A DNA stretch of 64,000 bases from Herbidospora mongoliensis (GTDB lineage: Bacteria; Actinomycetota; Actinomycetes; Streptosporangiales; Streptosporangiaceae): the NCBI RefSeq assembly GCF_001570545.1, contig NZ_BBXD01000012.1, forward strand, positions 151,194 through 215,193, read 5' to 3'. Every line of letters begins with the position of its first letter. The first letter of the stretch is position 1. Made by a program: the position numbers and the translations under genes. The notes beneath the pieces were generated by a model, which saw only the letters and a list, made by a program, of their open reading frames with translations, was not told the origin of the DNA and made no database searches. Below are positions 8,457 to 15,954 of the stretch, in pieces.

Positions 8457-9265
8457 CAGCCCTTCACCGCCCCCGCCGACAGGCCCTGCACGAGATAGCG
8501 CTGGATGACCGCGAAGACGAGCACGACCGGCACCGCCGCGACCACGCCGCCGGCCGCGAGCGCCCCGAAGTCGGCGCTGAACTCGCCGATCGTGAACGCC
8601 AGCCCGACCGGCAGGGTGAACTTGTCCTGCTCGTTCACGAACATCAGCGCGAAAAGGAAGTTGTTCCATGAGTGGATGAACGCGAACGACCCGACCGCGA
8701 CGAGCGCGGGCCGCAGCAGCGGCAGCACCACCACGAAGAAGCCGCGCAGCCGCGAGCATCCGTCGACCCAGGCCGCCTGTTCCAGCTCGACCGGGACGTT
8801 CTTGACGAACCCGCTGATCAGGATGAGTGACAGCGGGAGTTGGAAGACGGTCTCGGCGATCACCAGCGCCCAGAGCGAGTTGACCAGGCCGAGCGTCCGG
8901 AAGATCTCGAACAGCGGGATCAGCATCATCGCGCCCGGGATGAACTGGGTGCACAGCATGCCGACCAGGAACGCCTGCCGGCCCCGGAAGTCGTAGCGGG
9001 CCAGGGCGTAGCCGCCCGCCAGGGCGATCACCGTGGTGGAGATCAGCGAGACCACGCCGACCAGCAGCGAGTTCTGGAAGAAGATCGAGAACCCCATGCC
9101 GTTCCACACGTGGTCGAAGTGCTCGAACGTGATCGGCCACGGCAGCAGCGAGTTCGAGCCGCGCGGCCGGAACGCGAAGACCACCATCCAGTAGAAGGGG
9201 ACCAGCGTGAACAGCAGATACAGGCCCAGCGGCACGTAGATCTGCCAGCGACCGACCCGGTTCAT
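8456..9265 (-). CDS. ABC sugar transporter permease (MalG type)
   Basis: 269-residue integral membrane protein of the CUT1 family with about six hydrophobic segments. The cytoplasmic EAA loop, which docks the ATPase, is seen as EQAAWVDGCSRLRGF. The C-terminus GLSAGAVKG is typical of MalG-like subunits. The start overlaps the upstream permease stop as ATGA, so the two subunits are made together. It probably forms the inner-membrane channel with the next gene and works with the lipoprotein at 2426-3715. The operon has no ATPase; actinomycete CUT1 importers commonly share MsiK. Confidence 0.9.
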   Translation of the reverse strand: MNRVGRWQIYVPLGLYLLFTLVPFYWMVVFAFRPRGSNSLLPWPITFEHFDHVWNGMGFSIFFQNSLLVGVVSLISTTVIALAGGYALARYDFRGRQAFLVGMLCTQFIPGAMMLIPLFEIFRTLGLVNSLWALVIAETVFQLPLSLILISGFVKNVPVELEQAAWVDGCSRLRGFFVVVLPLLRPALVAVGSFAFIHSWNNFLFALMFVNEQDKFTLPVGLAFTIGEFSADFGALAAGGVVAAVPVVLVFAVIQRYLVQGLSAGAVKG

Positions 9266-10143
9266 GAGCGCGCTCCGAACTTGCTCAGCCTCAGATAGGC
9301 GATCGAGAAGAAGGTCAGCACCACGAACGCGGCCGTGGTCAGCGCCGAGCCGTAGCCGAAGTCGTGCGACTGCACGGCCTTGGCCGCCACGTAGAGCGGC
9401 AGGGTCGTCGTCTGGTGGGCGGGGCCGCCGCCGGTCAGCGTGTAGAGCAGGTCGACGTTGTTGAACTCCCACACCGCCCTGAGCAGGGTGGACAGGATGA
9501 TCGCGTCCTTGAGGTGGGGCAGCGTGATGTGGAAGAAGCGCCGGATGCGGCTGGCGCCGTCGACGGACGCGGCTTCGTACAGCTCCCCTGAGACCGTTTG
9601 CAGGTCGGCGAGCAGCAGGATCGCGAAGAACGGCACCCCGCGCCACAGTTCCGCGACCACAGCGGCCGCGAACACGGTCGACGGGTCGGCCAGCGGCGCG
9701 GTGTCGTAGGTGCCGATGCCGATGTCGGCCAGGTAGCGGAAGATGCCGGTCGAGGGGTTGTAGAGCAGAATCCAGATGCCTGTGGTGAGCACCCCCGACA
9801 CGGCCCACGGTGAGAAGACGAGAGCGCGCGAGATCGCCCTTCCGATGAAGGATTCATTGACGATGAGCGCCAGCGCGAGTCCGAACAGCAGTTGCAGGAC
9901 GACCTCGACGACCACCCATTTCACGCTGAAGCCGAGGCTCTGCCAGAAGAGCGGGTCCTCGAACAGCAGGACCCGGAAGTTCTCCAGGCCGGCGAAGCCG
10001 TTGTCCCAGGGCTGGGTGACGTCGTAGTGCTGCAGGCTGTAATAGATCACGCTGCCCATCGGGTAGACGAGGAACCCGAGCATCGCGACGACCGCCGGGG
10101 CGATCAGGACATAGGGGGTGCGCGGCGACCGTGCGACACGCAT
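9262..10143 (-). CDS. ABC sugar transporter permease (MalF type), first gene of the pectin operon
   Basis: 293 residues with an N-terminal transmembrane segment and five more. The EAA loop is EAASVDGASRIRRF. It is the promoter-proximal gene of the minus-strand operon. A perfect 14-bp LacI-type palindrome lies about 40 bp upstream of its ATG, and the LacI gene runs divergently. This places the whole uptake and galacturonate oxidation set under the adjacent regulator. Confidence 0.9.
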   Translation of the reverse strand: MRVARSPRTPYVLIAPAVVAMLGFLVYPMGSVIYYSLQHYDVTQPWDNGFAGLENFRVLLFEDPLFWQSLGFSVKWVVVEVVLQLLFGLALALIVNESFIGRAISRALVFSPWAVSGVLTTGIWILLYNPSTGIFRYLADIGIGTYDTAPLADPSTVFAAAVVAELWRGVPFFAILLLADLQTVSGELYEAASVDGASRIRRFFHITLPHLKDAIILSTLLRAVWEFNNVDLLYTLTGGGPAHQTTTLPLYVAAKAVQSHDFGYGSALTTAAFVVLTFFSIAYLRLSKFGARS

Positions 10144-10184
10144 GGCCGTGACTCCTTAGCAGGGGGCCGAGGGGGGAGCGACAC

Positions 10185-10198
10185 TGCAACCGGTTGCA
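10185..10198. promoter_or_regulatory. LacI-family operator O1
   Basis: Perfect 14-bp palindrome TGCAACCGGTTGCA with the central CG typical of LacI-family sites. It lies at the predicted transcription start of the permease operon. Confidence 0.8.
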
Positions 10199-10202
10199 CG
10201 AA

Positions 10203-10231
10203 ACATTCCCTTCACTCGCCAGAAACGTCAA
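10203..10231 (-). promoter_or_regulatory. Putative promoter of the pectin uptake operon
   Basis: On the minus strand TTGACG (10231-10226) and GAATGT (10208-10203) are 17 bp apart. The -35 is good and the -10 weak. Transcription would begin near 10196, inside operator O1. Confidence 0.4.
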
Positions 10232-10249
10232 GGGGTCAATTTCTGCGGG

Positions 10250-10278
10250 TTGACAGCAGTGCAACCGTTTGCATTAAT
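10250..10278 (+). promoter_or_regulatory. Promoter of the LacI gene with embedded operator O2
   Basis: TTGACA (10250-10255) and ATTAAT (10273-10278) with a 17-bp spacer. The near-palindrome TGCAACCGTTTGCA (10260-10273) fills the spacer and would be occluded by the repressor, giving autoregulation. The predicted start coincides with the GTG at 10285, so the mRNA is probably leaderless. Confidence 0.7.
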
Positions 10279-10284
10279 TTCCCC

Positions 10285-11280
10285 GTGGCAGCAACGATCC
10301 GTGATGTAGCGCAGATGTCCGGAGTCCATGTATCGACCGTCTCGCGCACGTTCTCGGCGCCGCACCTGGTCAACACCGAGACCAGGAACAGGGTCCTGGC
10401 GGCGGCGGAGGATCTCGGCTATCGCCCCAACCGGGCCGCCCGCGCCCTGACCACGGGCCGCACCCACAACCTCGGCCTGATCGTGGCCGACATCGCCAAC
10501 CCGTTCTTCTCCCACCTGATCAAGGGCGCCCAGGCCCACGCCCGGACCCGCGACTACCACGTGTTCGTCGCCGACACCGATGAGGATCCGCAGGTCGAGG
10601 AGGAGCTCATCCAGACGCTGGCCAAACAGGTCGACGGCGTCCTGCTGTGCTCCCCGCGTCTGTCGAACCGGGTGATCGAGAAGCTGCGCGAGGACGTGCC
10701 GTTCGTCGTGGTCAACCGGCGGATGAAGGGGATGTCCAACGTCCTGATGGACGTCGGCAGCGGCGCCCGCGAGGCCATCGCCCACCTGGTGTCGCTCGGC
10801 CATTCCCGGATCGCCCTGCTGGCGGGCCCGGCCGGGTCGTGGACGTCCAAGGAGATCACCGACGCGGCCCGATCGGTGCCCGGCATCGACCTCACGGTCT
10901 TCGGCCCCAACTCCCCGACCGAACACGGCGGCCTGGCGCTGGCCGAAGCCGTCGCCTCGGCCGACGTGACGGGCGTACTGGCCTACAACGACCTGATGGC
11001 GATCGGCCTGGTCGAGGGCCTGACCTCGCTCGGCGTCGACGTGCCGACGCAGGTCAGCGTGGTCGGCATAGACGACATCGTGGCCGGTCGGGTCAGCCGG
11101 CCCAAGCTGACCACGGTCGCGATGCCCGCCGAGGCCGCCGGGCGCACCGCCGTCGACCTGCTGCTCCAGCTCGTCGGCGCCGGAGAGACGGCCACCCCGG
11201 CGCTCGCCACCCTGGCCACCAACCTGATCATCCGCGACTCGACGGGACCGGTGAGGCATGAACTTCGGACAGACCCCTGA
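10285..11280 (+). CDS. LacI-family transcriptional repressor of the pectin operon
   Basis: 331 residues. The N-terminal helix-turn-helix reads AATIRDVAQMSGVHVSTVSR, followed by the hinge and a periplasmic-binding-protein-like effector domain (GLIVADIANPFF). The GTG at 10285 was chosen because the family pattern begins there and a -10 hexamer ends 6 nt before it; earlier in-frame codons lie in promoter DNA. It is divergent from the uptake operon, and two matching CG-centred palindromes lie between the genes, so autoregulation and operon repression are likely. The inducer is probably a uronate or oligogalacturonide breakdown product. Its 3' end overlaps the aldose epimerase gene by 23 nt. Confidence 0.92.
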   Translation: MAATIRDVAQMSGVHVSTVSRTFSAPHLVNTETRNRVLAAAEDLGYRPNRAARALTTGRTHNLGLIVADIANPFFSHLIKGAQAHARTRDYHVFVADTDEDPQVEEELIQTLAKQVDGVLLCSPRLSNRVIEKLREDVPFVVVNRRMKGMSNVLMDVGSGAREAIAHLVSLGHSRIALLAGPAGSWTSKEITDAARSVPGIDLTVFGPNSPTEHGGLALAEAVASADVTGVLAYNDLMAIGLVEGLTSLGVDVPTQVSVVGIDDIVAGRVSRPKLTTVAMPAEAAGRTAVDLLLQLVGAGETATPALATLATNLIIRDSTGPVRHELRTDP

Positions 11281-12238
11281 GGGCGAGAAGGTCGAACGCC
11301 ATGTCCTGACCAGCGGCGGCCTGACCGCCGCCGTGCTCACCTACGGCTGCGTGATCCAGTCGCTGCACGTCGACGGCGTCAACGTGGTGCTGGGCTGCGA
11401 CACCCTCGACGACTACCGCACCAGGAGCCGCTACTTCGGCGCGGTCGTCGGCCGCTACGGCAACCGCATCGGCGACGGCCGCTTCGACCTCGACGGCACG
11501 ACCTACGAGCTCGCCCGCAACAACGGCACGGCCGCGCTGCACGGTGGCGTGCGCGGCTTCGACAAACGCGTCTGGGCCGCCCACGCGTCGGGAGACTCGA
11601 TCACCCTGCGCCACGTCAGCCCCGACGGCGAAGAGGGCTACCCGGGCACACTGTCGGTCGCGGTCACCTACACCCTGGCCGACCGCGCCCTCCAGATCCT
11701 GTACGTCGCCACGACCGACGCCCCGACCGTGCTCAACCTGACGAACCACAGCTACTTCAACCTGGCAGGCGGCGGCGACGTGCTCGGCCACGTGGTCACG
11801 ATCGACGCCGACACCTACACCCCGGTCGACGAACACAAGATCCCCACCGGGGAACTCGCACCGGTGGAGGGCACCCCGTTCGACTTCCGGCGACCGCACG
11901 CGATCGGATCGCGGATGGGCGGCGCGTACGACCACAACTACGTGCTCAACCCCGGCGGCCGGATGCGGGTCGCGTGCGGCGACCGGGTCATGGAGGTGAC
12001 CACCGACCAGCCGGGCGTGCAGTTCTACGCGGGCGGCATGCTCTCTCCCGAACTGACCCCCTACGGCCCGCACGCCGGGCTCTGCCTGGAGACCCAGCAC
12101 TTCCCCGACTCGCCCAACCGGCCGGGGTTCCCACCGGTCGTGCTCCGGCCGGGCGAGGAGTTCCGGTCCTCGACGGAGTACCGCTTCCCCTTCCCCTCCG
12201 GGGATGCCGGTGTGGATGGCGGCCGAGCGGCCCGCTAG
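11258..12238 (+). CDS. Aldose 1-epimerase (galactose mutarotase family)
   Basis: 326 residues. It interconverts alpha and beta anomers of aldoses in the cytosol. Active-site residues are visible as His95 (ALHGG), His164 in NLTNHSYFNL, Asp225 (YDHNYVL) and the general base Glu278 in LCLETQHFPDSP. The ATG lies inside the end of the LacI gene (23-nt overlap), so the two are translated together. In this setting it may speed anomer exchange of galacturonate or of galactose released from pectin side chains. The family is firm; the preferred sugar is unknown. Confidence 0.9.
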   Translation: MNFGQTPEGEKVERHVLTSGGLTAAVLTYGCVIQSLHVDGVNVVLGCDTLDDYRTRSRYFGAVVGRYGNRIGDGRFDLDGTTYELARNNGTAALHGGVRGFDKRVWAAHASGDSITLRHVSPDGEEGYPGTLSVAVTYTLADRALQILYVATTDAPTVLNLTNHSYFNLAGGGDVLGHVVTIDADTYTPVDEHKIPTGELAPVEGTPFDFRRPHAIGSRMGGAYDHNYVLNPGGRMRVACGDRVMEVTTDQPGVQFYAGGMLSPELTPYGPHAGLCLETQHFPDSPNRPGFPPVVLRPGEEFRSSTEYRFPFPSGDAGVDGGRAAR

Positions 12239-12250
12239 TAGGCTCGGGGC

Positions 12251-13012
12251 GTGGTCAGGGAAGGCAGTTCCATCGACAAGGCGCTCGCGGTTCTCGAAGC
12301 GATCGCCGAGCATCACCGGATCACCGACATCGCGGCCACCACCGGCGTTTCGAAGTCGACGGTGCACCGGATCCTCCAGTCGTTGGTCGAGTGGGGCTTC
12401 GCCCGCACCGACGGCAACGGCGGCTACGAACCGGGCCCCCGCATCCTCACCCTGGCCGGGCGCGTGATGAGCCGTTTCGACCCGGCCCGCCAGGCCGCCG
12501 GGGCGCTGCGCTCGCTTCACGAACGCACCGGCTTCACCACGCATTTCGCCATCCGCAGCGGCGACGAGGCCGTCTACGTCGAGAAGCTGGAGGGCCGCCG
12601 GCCCTACCAGATGCCGTCGCGGGTCGGCATGAGCCTGCGCCTCCACTCGACCGCCATCGGCAAGGCCGTGCTGGCCCAGCTCGACGACGACGAGGTCCGC
12701 GCCATCGTGGCCCGCACCCAGCCCACCAAGCTCACCCCCAACACGCTCACGGGCGAAGACCTGCTCGCCCACCTGGTGGAGGTCCGCGCGGCGGGCTACG
12801 CGGTCGACGACGAGGAGAACGTGCCCGGCATCCGCTGCGTGGGCGCGGCCGTGTTCGACCACACGGGCCAGGTGCTGGGCGGCATCTCCATCTCCACGCT
12901 GGCGATGGACCTCGATCCCGACGCCTTCCGCGAACTCGCCCCCGAGATCGTCTCGGCCGCCCGCGAGGTCTCCCTGGCGCTGGGCGCTCCGACCACTCTG
13001 ACGCGCCGCTGA
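12251..13012 (+). CDS. IclR-family transcriptional regulator (KdgR-like role proposed)
   Basis: 253 residues with an N-terminal winged helix-turn-helix (ITDIAATTGVSKSTVHRIL) and a C-terminal IclR effector domain with the conserved GIRCVGAAVFD. KdgR, the classical regulator of pectin breakdown, belongs to this family, and the gene is next to a KDG-type kinase and two pectate lyase genes. Candidate binding sites are the TTyCA-CTACA-TGrAA motifs at 14016-14030 and 14183-14201. The GTG start follows TAGGCT (12239-12244) by 6 nt, so its transcript may be leaderless although it is only 12 nt from the epimerase stop. Binding to the motif is an inference. Confidence 0.88.
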   Translation: MVREGSSIDKALAVLEAIAEHHRITDIAATTGVSKSTVHRILQSLVEWGFARTDGNGGYEPGPRILTLAGRVMSRFDPARQAAGALRSLHERTGFTTHFAIRSGDEAVYVEKLEGRRPYQMPSRVGMSLRLHSTAIGKAVLAQLDDDEVRAIVARTQPTKLTPNTLTGEDLLAHLVEVRAAGYAVDDEENVPGIRCVGAAVFDHTGQVLGGISISTLAMDLDPDAFRELAPEIVSAAREVSLALGAPTTLTRR

Positions 13013-13064
13013 CGACCCGGCCGCCGGCCCGGCGGAGTCACCGCCGCCGGGCCGCGGACGCGGT

Positions 13065-13994
13065 TCATCCACCGCTGACGGGGTCTCCCAGCAGGTCCTC
13101 GATCTCGGCCGCCGCCGCGACCCGGCCGGTCCCGCCCCGTCCCGCCAGCGACAACGACGCCGCGGCCGTGCCCGCCCTGACCGCCTCGGGCAGTGACGCG
13201 CCCCGGGCCAGCCACGCCGCCAGCGCCCCGGTGAAGTTGTCGCCCGCCCCCGTCTGGTCGACCACGACCGGGGCCGGCACGGCGGGGATCTCGTGGAGCG
13301 TGTCTCCCTCGGCGAGCAGAACCCCCTCGGCGCCCAGGGTCACGGCCACCGAGGCGGCCCCCAGCCGCCTCATCCGGCGGACGGTCTCCTCCGGATCGCC
13401 GGTGCCGAGCAGGGCCAGACTGTCGGCGGGGGCTGAAAGTTTCACGAGCGCGGCACACGGCGCGACCGCGCGCAGGGTGTCGGCCGCCGCTTCCGGACCG
13501 GTCAGGCGGGCCCGGAAATTGGCGTCGTAGACGACCTGTCCCGTCGCCGTCGCGGCGGCGGCGCGCACCGCCCGGTCGCAGCTCACCGAGAGCGCGGCGG
13601 TGATGCCGCTCAGCACCAGGACGCGGGCGTCTCCAGCGGGGCCGGCGGCCAGGTCCTCCGGGGTCAGGCGGGAGGCGGCGCTGCCCTGCCGGAGGTAGGC
13701 GAAGGCGCGTTCCCCGGAGGGGTCGGCGCCGACGACGTACGCGCCGGTCGGTCCTGGGCCCACGGTGAGCCAGCGGGTGTCCACTCCGTGCCCGGCGGCG
13801 AAGCGTTTCAGGCGTTCGCCGAACTCGTCGGCCCCCAACAGCGCCACCAGCGCGGTGCGCGCCCCGGCCGCGGCGGCGGCCACCGCCACGTTGAGCGCGT
13901 CGCCGGAGAAGGACAACCGGAAGGTCTCGGCCTCGGTCAGCGGGCGGTCGGCGGAGAATTCGACCAGCGGTTCGCCTGCCACGACCACATCCAT
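13065..13994 (-). CDS. PfkB-family sugar kinase, probable 2-keto-3-deoxygluconate kinase
   Basis: 309 residues from the ATG at 13994, which follows AAGAAGG by 5 nt. An upstream ATG at 14021 would add nine mostly basic residues and falls inside an operator-like palindrome, so it was not used. The ribokinase/PfkB signature DQTGAGDNFTGAL carries the catalytic Asp, and YDANFR matches KDG-kinase relatives. KDG kinase phosphorylates 2-keto-3-deoxygluconate from unsaturated galacturonate, which would give a second route for pectate lyase products. No KDPG aldolase gene is in the window. The gene is divergent from the second pectate lyase gene, with shared operators between them. Fructokinase is the main alternative. 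Confidence 0.8.
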   Translation of the reverse strand: MDVVVAGEPLVEFSADRPLTEAETFRLSFSGDALNVAVAAAAAGARTALVALLGADEFGERLKRFAAGHGVDTRWLTVGPGPTGAYVVGADPSGERAFAYLRQGSAASRLTPEDLAAGPAGDARVLVLSGITAALSVSCDRAVRAAAATATGQVVYDANFRARLTGPEAAADTLRAVAPCAALVKLSAPADSLALLGTGDPEETVRRMRRLGAASVAVTLGAEGVLLAEGDTLHEIPAVPAPVVVDQTGAGDNFTGALAAWLARGASLPEAVRAGTAAASLSLAGRGGTGRVAAAAEIEDLLGDPVSGG

Positions 13995-14015
13995 GCGCAC
14001 CTTCTTCTTCTGCTG

Positions 14016-14030
14016 TTTCATGTAGTGAAA
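14016..14030. promoter_or_regulatory. Operator-like palindrome A (IclR/KdgR-type)
   Basis: TTTCA-TGTAG-TGAAA, or TTTCA-CTACA-TGAAA on the other strand. It is just downstream of the predicted kinase promoter and shares the CTACATG core with 14112-14121 and 14183-14201. Confidence 0.65.
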
Positions 14031-14039
14031 TATGGTCTT

Positions 14040-14068
14040 ATTTTACGCAACGCCTCTGGCGACGTCAT
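14040..14068 (-). promoter_or_regulatory. Putative kinase promoter
   Basis: Minus strand ATGACG (14068-14063), 17-bp spacer, TAAAAT (14045-14040). Initiation near 14033 would put operator A at about +3 to +17. Confidence 0.5.
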
Positions 14069-14106
14069 GTGCCGAACAGGGGAACGGGAGCGCTGGAGCC
14101 GAAGCG

Positions 14107-14121
14107 TCCCGCTACATGAAA
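14107..14121. promoter_or_regulatory. Operator-like half-site B
   Basis: TCCCG-CTACA-TGAAA. The right arm and the CTACA centre match the other two sites, but the left arm is degenerate. Confidence 0.4.
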
Positions 14122-14182
14122 AATGAAACGTTCACGAGGCTCGGTGCTTAGCCCCATTTCAGGGAGGTCACCACCGCCGCAC

Positions 14183-14201
14183 CGTTCCACTACATGGAAC
14201 G
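14183..14201. promoter_or_regulatory. Operator-like palindrome C (IclR/KdgR-type)
   Basis: CGTTCCA-CTACA-TGGAACG has perfect 7-bp arms around the same CTACA centre as site A. It lies about 45 bp upstream of the pectate lyase GTG, where it would overlap the promoter. Confidence 0.7.
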
Positions 14202-14209
14202 CGGACTTA

Positions 14210-14242
14210 TGTTGTGCTCCACCTTGAGAGAGGAGCACAACA
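14210..14242. promoter_or_regulatory. 11-bp perfect dyad covering the pectate lyase ribosome-binding site
   Basis: TGTTGTGCTCC (14210-14220) pairs with GGAGCACAACA (14232-14242) across an 11-nt loop. The 3' arm contains the GGAG that serves the GTG at 14244. As RNA it would hide the ribosome-binding site; as DNA it could be a regulator site. The sequence does not decide which. Confidence 0.6.
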
Positions 14243-14243
14243 A

Positions 14244-15707
14244 GTGTCCAGAATTTCTGTCAGAGGACGGATCCTCGCCGCCGTCGGCGCCGCGATCCTC
14301 GCCGTGGCAGGCGTCGTGGTCCCCATGGCCACGAGCGCCCAGGCCGCACCGGGGGCGGGGACCTACTCCGTCGTCAACCGGGGCAGCAACCTGTGCCTGG
14401 ACGTGCTGAACTTCAGCACCGCCGACAACGCGGGGCTGATCCAGTACGCCTGCGCCGGCACCACCAACCAGCGGTTCACCCTGACCGCCCAGGGCTCCGG
14501 CTACCGCATCACGGCCGGTCACAGCGGTAAGTGCCTGGGCGTCCAGGACAACAGCAGCAGTGCGGGCAAGGCCGTCGTCCAGCAGACCTGCAACGGCTCC
14601 GCCTCCCAGACGTGGACGTTCTCCGACGCCTCCAACGGCACCCGGATCATCAACGGCAACGGCGCCAAGTGCGTCAACACCCGCGACAACTCCACCGCCT
14701 CCAATGCCGTCATCCAGCAGAACTCCTGCGACAACGTGGTGACCAAGCACTGGACCTTCACCCCGTCGAGCGGCCCGCAGCCCACCCCGACGATCACCCC
14801 GACCGTCGGCCCGACCCCGACCCCGACGCCCACTCCCACGGTCGGCCCGCCGCCCGGCGGACTGGTCGGCTGGGCCACCCAGGGCGGCGGCACCACCGGC
14901 GGCGGCAGCTCCTCCGCCACCACCGTCACCGACTCCTCGGGCCTGAGCAGCGCCCTTTCGGGCACCACCGCCCGCGTGGTGCGCGTCTCCGGGACGATCT
15001 CCTGCTCCGGCATGATCTCGGTCGGCTCGAATAAGTCGGTCATCGGCAACTCCGGCGCGGTGATCCAGGGCTGCGGCCTGAACGTCTCCAACGCGTCCAA
15101 TGTGATCATCCGTAACCTGACGTTCCGGAACTGGAACGACGACGGCATCAACGTCCAGTACTCCACCCGGGTCTGGATCGACCACAACACCCTGTCCAAC
15201 GGCTACGACGGCGCCATCGACATCAAGCGCGCCAGCGACTACGTGACCGTCTCGTGGAACCGCATCTACGACCATGACAAGTCGATGCTGCTCGGACACG
15301 ACGACGGCAACGGCTCCGAGGACCGCGGCCACCTGCGCGTCACCTACCACCACAACTGGTTCGACGGCACCGGCCAGCGCCACCCGCGCGTCCGGTTCGG
15401 CAACCCGGTCCACGTCTACAACAACTACTACGGCGGCGTGAGCAGCTACGGCGTGGCCTCCACCGAGGGCGCGGGCGTGCTCGTCGAGGGCAACTACTTC
15501 GAGAACACCGAAGACCCCTACCACCTGGGCGAGGGCGACTCCGGCCCTGGCACCCTGGTGGCCCGCAACAACCACTTCGTCAACTCGGGCGCGGGCCAGG
15601 CCGGCGGCAGCGTCGCCTCCATCCCGTACTCCTACTCCCTGGAAACGGCCTCCAACGTCAAGTCGTCCGTGACCAGCGGCGCGGGCGCCGGGCGGATCAG
15701 CGTCTAG
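14244..15707 (+). CDS. Secreted pectate lyase with N-terminal CBM13 (ricin-type) domain
   Basis: 487 residues, modular. Signal peptide 1-34 ends SAQA|A. A ricin-B/CBM13 carbohydrate-binding domain covers about 37-173, with repeated Cys pairs and QxW-like ends (QRFTL, QTWTF, KHWTF). A Pro-Thr linker (about 175-206) leads to a PL1 beta-helix from about 207. VWIDH is at 310-314 and the catalytic-Arg segment RHPRVRFG at 379-386. The enzyme acts outside the cell on polygalacturonate, and the CBM should hold it on plant cell wall. The GTG at 14244 follows AGAGGAG. It is divergent from the KDG-type kinase and shares operator motifs with it; a terminator follows. Confidence 0.94.
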   Translation: MSRISVRGRILAAVGAAILAVAGVVVPMATSAQAAPGAGTYSVVNRGSNLCLDVLNFSTADNAGLIQYACAGTTNQRFTLTAQGSGYRITAGHSGKCLGVQDNSSSAGKAVVQQTCNGSASQTWTFSDASNGTRIINGNGAKCVNTRDNSTASNAVIQQNSCDNVVTKHWTFTPSSGPQPTPTITPTVGPTPTPTPTPTVGPPPGGLVGWATQGGGTTGGGSSSATTVTDSSGLSSALSGTTARVVRVSGTISCSGMISVGSNKSVIGNSGAVIQGCGLNVSNASNVIIRNLTFRNWNDDGINVQYSTRVWIDHNTLSNGYDGAIDIKRASDYVTVSWNRIYDHDKSMLLGHDDGNGSEDRGHLRVTYHHNWFDGTGQRHPRVRFGNPVHVYNNYYGGVSSYGVASTEGAGVLVEGNYFENTEDPYHLGEGDSGPGTLVARNNHFVNSGAGQAGGSVASIPYSYSLETASNVKSSVTSGAGAGRISV

Positions 15708-15754
15708 CCCGTCACCCGGTCCCCTGACCTGACCGGGCGGCAGAACAAAGGAGG

Positions 15755-15778
15755 CGCCGGCCCTCACGGGGGCCGGCG
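15755..15778 (+). terminator. Terminator of the second pectate lyase gene
   Basis: CGCCGGCCC (15755-15763) and GGGCCGGCG (15770-15778), a 9-bp perfect stem with a 6-nt loop, followed by TCTTCCTGT. It is 47 nt after the stop. Confidence 0.8.
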
Positions 15779-15954
15779 TCTTCCTGTGTACGACCGCGAG
15801 GCCGCCAAGTGGTCATATGGCCGGACGTCACGCGAAGCCGTAACCGAAAATGGCTTTTCGACCAACGGCGGCGAGAGGGTCGGCGCGGCGCGGTCCGCCC
15901 GACACGCGTGGGAAATCCCGGGCAATGTCGCGGTTGCGCAATACCGTGACCATC

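Noticed and set aside
10228-11340. Minus-strand frame opposite the LacI gene
   Set aside because: It would cover the divergent promoter and operators and has no family features.
14214-14243. Upstream GTG at 14214 as the start of the second pectate lyase
   Set aside because: It would add ten residues before the signal peptide and lies in the dyad; the GTG at 14244 has the ribosome-binding site.
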